64,000 bases of DNA, from contig CM114273.1 in the NCBI GenBank assembly GCA_050084515.1, positions 30,628,001 to 30,692,000 on the forward strand. Reading direction: 5' to 3'. The notes below the pieces were generated by a model. That model was given only the letters and a program-made list of their open reading frames with translations. It was not told where the DNA came from and did no database searches. Of this stretch, positions 58,067 to 64,000 are shown one piece after another. Both the position numbers and the translations under genes were made by a program. This DNA comes from Blasia pusilla. Lineage: Eukaryota > Marchantiophyta > Marchantiopsida > Blasiales. Positions within the stretch are counted from its first letter, which is position 1. Each line of letters starts with the position of its first letter.

Positions 58067-60044
58067 CTAGTCAAGTATCTTACCCTCCAAAGCTATCCTT
58101 AAAACAGCATCTAAATGCTTAGTCGTTAATCGACTACGACTCTTTGTCTTGATCAAATTCTGCAAAGAGAAAGCTCTCTCACAAATCGCACTACTCACAA
58201 ATTGTACCCTAGCAATGTTAGCTAATACAAGCAAAATAGAGAACTTATATTGCAGAGATGAGCTCCAACTTACCGTTGTCCACAAATTGCTGAATTCACA
58301 AGAGGTGGCTGCAAATGACCCCTCAAAGGCAATTCCCTTCCAAAATGTGCACAAAGATCATCCACTTCCTTGCAACCCCAACTATTCAACCCTACTAACC
58401 TTGAGGGCATATGAAGAGGGTTCCTAATTTTCATTGCACCTATCAGATTATTGTCCCTAAATCTATCCTGTAAGGCTGCACATACATTCTCAACAAAGTT
58501 CTTTTGGAAAGCTAGAGCACCCTGTAAATCCTTTCCTGTACGATCCCTCAACATTTCAATGCTATGGTACTTTCTATCCCTAATCTCAGATTGCAATCGT
58601 TTCAAATATCCACCAGGGGATCCAAAATCAAGTAAGAGATGGTAACTTGTCTCTTCAGAGAATGTAGAAGCATTCAAGTCATGATTCTCCATCACAAAGT
58701 TCATTGCAATAGAGGCAATCTCATAATTCATAATACTATTGATAGTACTAACATCTACAAACTTGTATGGGAAAACCTTACTCAAATTAGCAAGTATAAA
58801 TAATATGTCTGCCAAAAAGTACAATTGATAGATCATTTCAAATGATCTCAACTTGATACAACATTATCTTCAAAGCGGGGAATATCCTTGAAATAGGTGA
58901 GGACAGATTCCAAGGAGTCACTCAAAGTAGTCACGGCTTGCCATCGAGACAACCAACGAATTTTATGATACCTCTTCAGAGTCATTCAACTTCTCTTGCA
59001 AAGTTGCAAGAGCACACTTCCTCTTTGAGGACCTTCTAAAATAGCCAGCTACAAAATTCAAGATGGAATCTATCTCTATAGATACATTTTTACAACTTGG
59101 TCCTTTGGCTGTTGTCAAAGAAGCAAGATTGGTCCTATGTGCAACACAATGTACAAAGAGCAAAATAGGGTTCACCTTCAGCTTCAACAGAGATGCTACT
59201 CCATTCTGGCTATCTACCATAGTTGAGGCTCTGTCTGATCCAAAAGCCACCACCTTTGAACTCTCTAGTCCCGAGTCCTTGTTCAAATCCAGAAGATTGT
59301 TAGTAATGGCATTTGAACATTTCTCTGGACATTGAAACAATCCTAAAAACAAATTCTTGACCTGCCCCTCTACTAAGTAAGTTGCAAATACAACGAGATG
59401 GCCCATTACTGAAATATCAATGGACTCATCAATCATGATCCCAAAGAAAGGAGATTGTTGAACTTTTAAAAGTGTCCTTCTATGCACTACATGACTGATA
59501 TAGTAACACATATCAGCACAACTCTTCTCATCTTGGTATAAATCTGTGGTAATTGGCGTAGTTACTGAAAGTAGCAACTTACACACATTCGGGAATTTGG
59601 CAAAATCCAATGATTCCTTACCGATGAAGTATGCACACTTGAACAATGTTAATAAGACTTGGTCACAAGTCCAATTCATAGTGGAAATTGCCTTAGCCAT
59701 CGACCTGTTTCCTATATTTGCGTCCCAAGAAAGTTTCATGTGCTCAATCGATTTGCCATGACCTGTAAAGGCCGAAACCTTACAGTTTATGGCACCATCT
59801 ATTGCAAAGGGATTCTTACCCTTTCCTTGTCTACAAACCTTACGAATATTCTTCCTGATTCTACATGAAACTCTATCCAGTCAAATAAGGTGTACCAGAC
59901 ATCCTTCCAAGCCAATTGATTCTTCTCAATTAGACTACTGGACGGAGCACCGGAATTTTCAACTTCCCTCCCATATGAGGACCCTAACTTGCTTGAATTC
60001 TCTGCAAAGTCTTGCCTTGCATCTTTGGCCAACATCTCGCTCAT
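58067..60044 (-). pseudogene. hAT-superfamily transposase (DUF4371 / TTF-type, ZMYM1-like), broken
   Basis: Read on the minus strand, the N-terminal piece 60044-59799 (WKDVWYTLFDWIEFHVESGR ... FVRFVDKE) resembles the TTF/BED-type entry region, then shifts frame near 59800. The piece 59739-58963 is the catalytic DUF4371 region, with FFGIMIDESIDISVMGHLVV, VAFGSDRASTMVDSQNGVAS and LFVHCVAHRTNLAS. After a break, 58851-58270 continues the RNase H-like fold insert. In another frame the piece 58354-58067 carries the hAT dimerisation signature VQFVSSAICERAFSLQNLIK. hAT transposases cut and paste DNA using a DDE catalytic triad. At least three frame breaks make it inactive. I did not find terminal inverted repeats or a target-site duplication. 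Confidence 0.85.
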
Positions 60045-60101
60045 GGTTCGCTATCTCTTAGCCATGTAAGAGACAATGGCTAAGAGATAGCGAACCATGA
60101 G
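60040..60101. repeat. 26-bp perfect inverted repeat over the hAT start codon
   Basis: Arms 60040-60065 and 60076-60101 are exact complements around a 10-base loop. The left arm contains the ATG of the transposase reading frame (60044-60042), and the arm core is TGGTTCGCTATCTCTTAGCC. It marks the edge between the transposase and the tandem repeats to the right. Confidence 0.9.
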
Positions 60102-60109
60102 AACAAAAC

Positions 60110-60860
60110 TATCCGACAACAAAAGAAAAGCTAAGGCTCAAGATTCCAAGAGCAAATGCACGTCCAAGAGCAAAAGCAAGATGACAGCCGAGACTTTGAA
60201 GAGTGAAGGCAAGGCCGAAGTCGAAAAACCCGAGAGCAAAAACAATGTCGGAGTTGCCAAACCCGAGAGCTAAACCACAGCCAGACCTAAGATCAAAAGC
60301 AAAACTAGGACCCAAGACTTTCAAGCGTAGAGCAAAGCTAAGGCCCGACATGAAAAGCAGTGCGGGACCTGTAGGACCCATCATCCGAGAGGAAAGGTAA
60401 GTTGAACAAAGCACCCTAAACCTTGTCACTAAAAGCGAAAAAACCGAGAGCAAAAAGAATGTCAGAGCTGCCAAACCCGAGAGCTAAACCACGTCCAAAC
60501 CTGAGATTAAAAGCAAAAGGGGCCCGAGACTCTCAAGTGTAGAGCAAAGCTAAGGCCCAACATGAAAAGCAATGCGGGAACTGTAGGCCGTCATCCGAGA
60601 GGAAAGTTAAGTTGAACAAAGTACCCTAAACCTTGTCACCAAAGTCGTAAAACCGGAAAGCAAAAACAACGTCGGAGTTGCCGAACCCGAGAGCTAAACG
60701 ACAGCTAGACTGGAGTTCAAAAGTGAAACAGGGACTCGAGACTCAAGCATAGAGCAAAGCTAAGGCCCGATATGAAACGAAATGCGGGACCTGTAGGACC
60801 CGTCACTCGAGAAAAAAGGTAAATCGAACAAAGCACCCTAAACAAAGACTCCACGCAAAC
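60110..60860. repeat. Tandem repeat array, unit about 212 bp
   Basis: The phrase GTCGGAGTTGCCAAACCCG recurs with small changes at about 60247, 60461 and 60672. Other shared words are GAGAGCTAAACCAC, AGAGCAAAGCTAAGGCC and AGCACCCTAAACCTTGTCAC. There are three fairly clear units plus a partial one at the left. The open frame on the minus strand here reflects the repeat only. Confidence 0.85.
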
Positions 60861-60939
60861 ATAAAGCTGCAAAGTTCAACACAAGACGTGGCAGTCGAGG
60901 CTTCGAGCTAAAGGTGGAGCACTGAACTCTTGACGTTCG

Positions 60940-61380
60940 AGTTTGGACCACGTACTTCAAAAAGGAAACGATCGTAACAGGGTCGGGATGCCAAAGACCG
61001 TAGCCGAAGAGTAGAAAGCACAACCCGGTCCTGTCACCACGCACTCCAAAAAGGAAAGGACCTCAACGCATGATGGTAACTGCGCCACGATGCCAAGACC
61101 GGAGCCGAACTTCCGAAGAGTGGAGAAATCAAAGAAAGCACAACACGATCTTGTCACCACGCACTCCAAAAAGGAAAGGAGCTCAACGCATGACCGTAAT
61201 TGCGCCACGATGCCAAGACCATAGCCGAACTTCCGAAGAGTGGAGAAATCAAAGAACGCAAGGATCCTGTCACCACGCACTCTAGAAAGGAAAGGAGCTC
61301 AACTCATGATCGTAACTGTGCCTGGATGCCAAGACCGGAGCCAAACTTTTGAATAGAGGAGAAATAGAAGAAATCAAGGT
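60940..61380. repeat. Tandem repeat array, unit about 116-120 bp
   Basis: GTCACCACGCACTCCAAAAA occurs at 61033 and 61153, and a variant at 61269. Each is followed by GGAAAGG-CTCAAC-CATGA, GCC-GATGCCAAGACC and CCGAA-TT-CGAAGAGTGGAGAA. A shorter, older unit begins near 60950. Confidence 0.85.
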
Positions 61381-63160
61381 GACAAGGACTTGCTGAGGAA
61401 AGCGAAGAGAATGTTGCACGCCGACTACGGGACTCGGGAGATTGCAAATGGCTCTTGGTGAACTCTCGTTGTATCCCCCTTTGAAACCACTCCTCAACCA
61501 ATACGCCTTGAGAGGGGGAAAATATTAGAAAATTACTAAACACACGTGTGGAGTACACCTGAATAGTCTAAATTACAAGAAAAGAAAAATTGACACATAT
61601 CGTAGAGGCCGTAAATAACATTATAAATTTTCTCCCACCCCTGATTGCTATAGTGACGTAGTAAATGCTCTAGAGTGATGCTCCGTGACCAAAGGCATGA
61701 CACGACACCGGGCCATGCCTCAGCCTTAGGTGTGGTGAGATGTGAGGCTGTGCTGTTCCCTGAGGATTACGCTGTAGTCGCCTAACTGGTTATGCTCGGC
61801 AAGATTTGGCTTTCTTTGTCAAGCAGCCGGTTGAGAACGTGTGCTTCCCGGTTCAGATCTGAAACTTCAGTCACGAACACTGGATTTTCTCTGCAGAATT
61901 AGAAACAAAACCGGCCACCATGGCGAAGTTACCGATTACCCTAAAAGTTCTCTCGGTGTGCCTGTTGCCGAGGCCGTCCGTTGTCGAGGATCTTTGCACG
62001 AGTCCGTCGGGAAGGTCTCGCGGTCTCTCGAGAAGTCGGGCGAGAGCGAAACAGGACGTCGTACAAGTGAAGAAAAGTGGATGAGGGAGTCCAGAACGCA
62101 GGGCCGCACACGGCCGCGTGAGATGTGGAGCGGAACAGCGGCAAGGCATGGGGATGAGAGAGGGCAAGACAATTGGGACGCGAAACATTAAGAATCGCCT
62201 ACCTTCGAGTGCTGGATCGACATTGTGAGCGAACCATCGCGACCGACTGTTATGTTCCCAACTCCCGAAACCTGTGTTTCCGGCTTCGGATGGCAATGAG
62301 GCGGAGTCTCATTTAATTTATTGTCTTCTTAGAAACTTCATGGGGTACTACTTCATTCTGTCCCTGGCTTCGCATCACAAACTTCCAAGGCTTGCTTCGT
62401 CTCGTCCCGTGATCCCTAGATCCCCCCCTCTATTCACCGGGAACTTACCGCGCCAGCTAGATTTTATGGTCCGGAGGTAGCTAATTAAAGCCTGGCATGG
62501 AGTTTGTATGTTTCTCGACAGGTAAGGTTCCATGGCCGTGACTGAGAGCATCGCAGCTGCCAGCGCGTAAAGACCAGTCTGTCGAGGCTCTCTGTAGTCT
62601 CAGAACTCAGAGCCTTTATTGGCTCCGGGTTCTGGAACTCCAGAACCCCCGGAACCCCCCCTACCCTACACCTTACCCGGAATCATAGGTGAAACCCGTG
62701 ATTCCCCCACATCCCGTTCGGCCGGAAGCTTTCTTCCGGCCGACGTCCCAAATGCCGCCCTGCGGATCGGTTATCCGCCTTGCAGGTCGGATGTCTATCA
62801 CTCATGCACCCATCCATGCCATATACTCACCTCCATGCTATGCCATTATATGGCGGGCAAGCATGTGAGCCGCTTGATTTGTCGAGTGAATCCTTTCGCC
62901 CCCTTCGCCAACTATGGGGAATGTATTGCACACTCTGCCATATATATGAAGGTTGCCACTTTTGGCGGGAGGCTCGATCTGCATATCCACCAATGACCTC
63001 GCTCCAAGCCACCAAGGTTGATCCAAGACATTCTTTGTGTGACGAATCCTATTGGCTTACCTTATGAACGGTGTGGATTTGGAAGTAATGGCATCCAACC
63101 GTGGAGAGCTCACACATGTCCATGAATGACCTCCCCTGAAGAACACTTTGGGAGGGCCCA
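61381..63160. other. Spacer, no supported gene; small GC-rich hairpin
   Basis: No recognisable protein. Open frames overlap on both strands in GC-rich sequence around 61.9-62.3 kb and 62.6-63.0 kb. A perfect 10-bp hairpin (CGGCCGGAAG and its complement, 4-base loop) lies at 62719-62742. Confidence 0.45.
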
Positions 63161-63381
63161 TTTTTGCATGAGAGTGGCGAGAGAGTTTGCTGAAGGATTG
63201 CACTTAGGGTTTTCTTCACCGTAAACACGTTGGAATACCTTCCCGTTGGAATAAAAATCTTCAGAAGTTTGGTTCATGCTGAAGGAAAGGGCGAGACACA
63301 AGCAGAGGCTTAGCTAATGTTTAAAGAGAGATGTGCAGCGGCTATCAAGAAAGGCGAATGTTAGTGACTAAGCGGGAGTGG

Positions 63382-63418
<37 letters not shown>

Positions 63419-64000
63419 GGAAGGGTGTGGCGACGGTGAACTTGGCCTCGGCGCACGCCGTCCGCGACAGAGACACGTTGAATACTTCCCTAAATCTTCA
63501 AGCTCAAGTTTGGTTCCTCTGAAAAGGTGGCGAATCCACGCCGAGTTCAAGAGGTTTAGCTAATGTTTGGAAAGAGACACCAAGTTGGAATACCTTCCCA
63601 AAAATCTTCAGGCTCGAGAAGTTTGGTTCATGAGAGAGAGAGAAAGAAAGAGAGAGAAAGGTGGACAAAGTGAATCCTCCAGGGAGAAGAATACCTTCCC
63701 GAAATCTTCAGGCTCAAGTTTGGTTTCTTGAAGGAAAGGTGGCGAATCCTCCAAGATTTGCGTCGAGTTCAAGCGAGGCTTAGCTAATGTTTGAAAGCAT
63801 GGAATAGCTTCACCAAGACTATTTGTCGCAGTGAAATACGACACCAACACTTCCGCTGTCAGTAAAGGCGAATGTTAGTGACTAAGGCGTGACGAACATT
63901 TGGGGAGATTGAACGACTTACATTTATTGGAATACTTTCCGATTGGGATGAGAGTGGTGAGAGAGCTTGCTGAAGGAGTGCGGCGCAGTAAATGTTGACC
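63160..64000. repeat. Complex of short direct repeats with a (GA)n microsatellite
   Basis: The phrases GGAATACCTTCCC, AATCTTCAGGCTCAAGTTTG and GCTTAGCTAATGTTTG recur at about 63233-63320, 63480-63565, 63588-63630 and 63690-63800. GGCGAATGTTAGTGACTAA occurs at about 63353 and 63867. GAGAGTGGYGAGAGAG occurs at about 63171 and 63951. A (GA)n run lies at 63379-63420. Open frames through it (runs of Arg-Glu or Ser-Leu) are artefacts. Confidence 0.75.

Noticed and set aside
60109-60474. Minus-strand 121-aa hydrophobic open frame (membrane-protein look)
   Set aside because: It is translated from the 212-bp tandem repeat and repeats itself accordingly.
63331-63522. Arg-Glu-rich protein frame
   Set aside because: Created by the (GA)n microsatellite.
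1-64000. CRISPR arrays, tRNA or rRNA genes, bacterial operons
   Set aside because: No repeat-spacer array, no cloverleaf I could support, and the genes are spliced plant-type genes.

Overview
The window looks like nuclear DNA of a land plant. Host genes are split by GT-AG introns. Two encode plastid proteins (an envelope-type sugar transporter and an LHC/ELIP-like one-helix protein) and two encode mitochondrial proteins (COQ4 and a HIG1-domain protein). The rest is a dense landscape of decayed Ty1/copia, Ty3/gypsy and hAT elements. I cannot name the species. Nothing looks bacterial, and I saw no tRNA, rRNA or CRISPR.

Layout. 1-20.7 kb is transposon territory: a copia pol with LTR (+), a gypsy gag relic (-), a field of degenerate near-palindromic repeats, a second copia relic (-), and a long decayed gypsy element (+, about 10.6-19.3 kb). 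20.7-33.6 kb holds two convergent host genes: an R3H-SUZ RNA-binding protein (+) and a 14-exon plastid sugar transporter (-, 575 aa, every exon phase consistent). 34.4-42.7 kb is a second transposon block with three gypsy relics and a copia LTR. 43.3-53.4 kb holds three host genes: HIG1-domain protein (-), plastid one-helix protein (+, divergent from HIG1 across 549 bp), and COQ4 (-). 53.4-64 kb has a long AT-rich spacer, a broken hAT transposase (-), two tandem-repeat arrays and a repeat-rich right end.

Most notable item: the gypsy element at 10.6-19.3 kb carries a cytosine-5 DNA methyltransferase domain between protease and reverse transcriptase (15.1-16.4 kb). Motif I (DLFGG), motif IV with the catalytic Cys (WPCQGHS), motif VI (ENV), a motif VIII-like block, the target-recognition-side ERERAMGF block and motif X lie in one reading frame broken only by three nonsense codons. 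Two further relics in the window (minus strand about 36 kb, plus strand about 39.2 kb) keep the C-terminal end of the same domain, in one case directly before RT, so the methyltransferase belongs to the element family and is not a chance insertion. Most premature stops I could read in this element fit C-to-T change of CAG or CGA codons or G-to-A change of TGG, as expected from deamination of methylated CG/CHG cytosines. Methyltransferase-bearing LTR retrotransposons are, as far as I recall, known from dinoflagellates and the charophyte Klebsormidium; a land-plant gypsy family of this kind deserves a follow-up.

The host genes look intact, while essentially all transposon coding sequence is broken.
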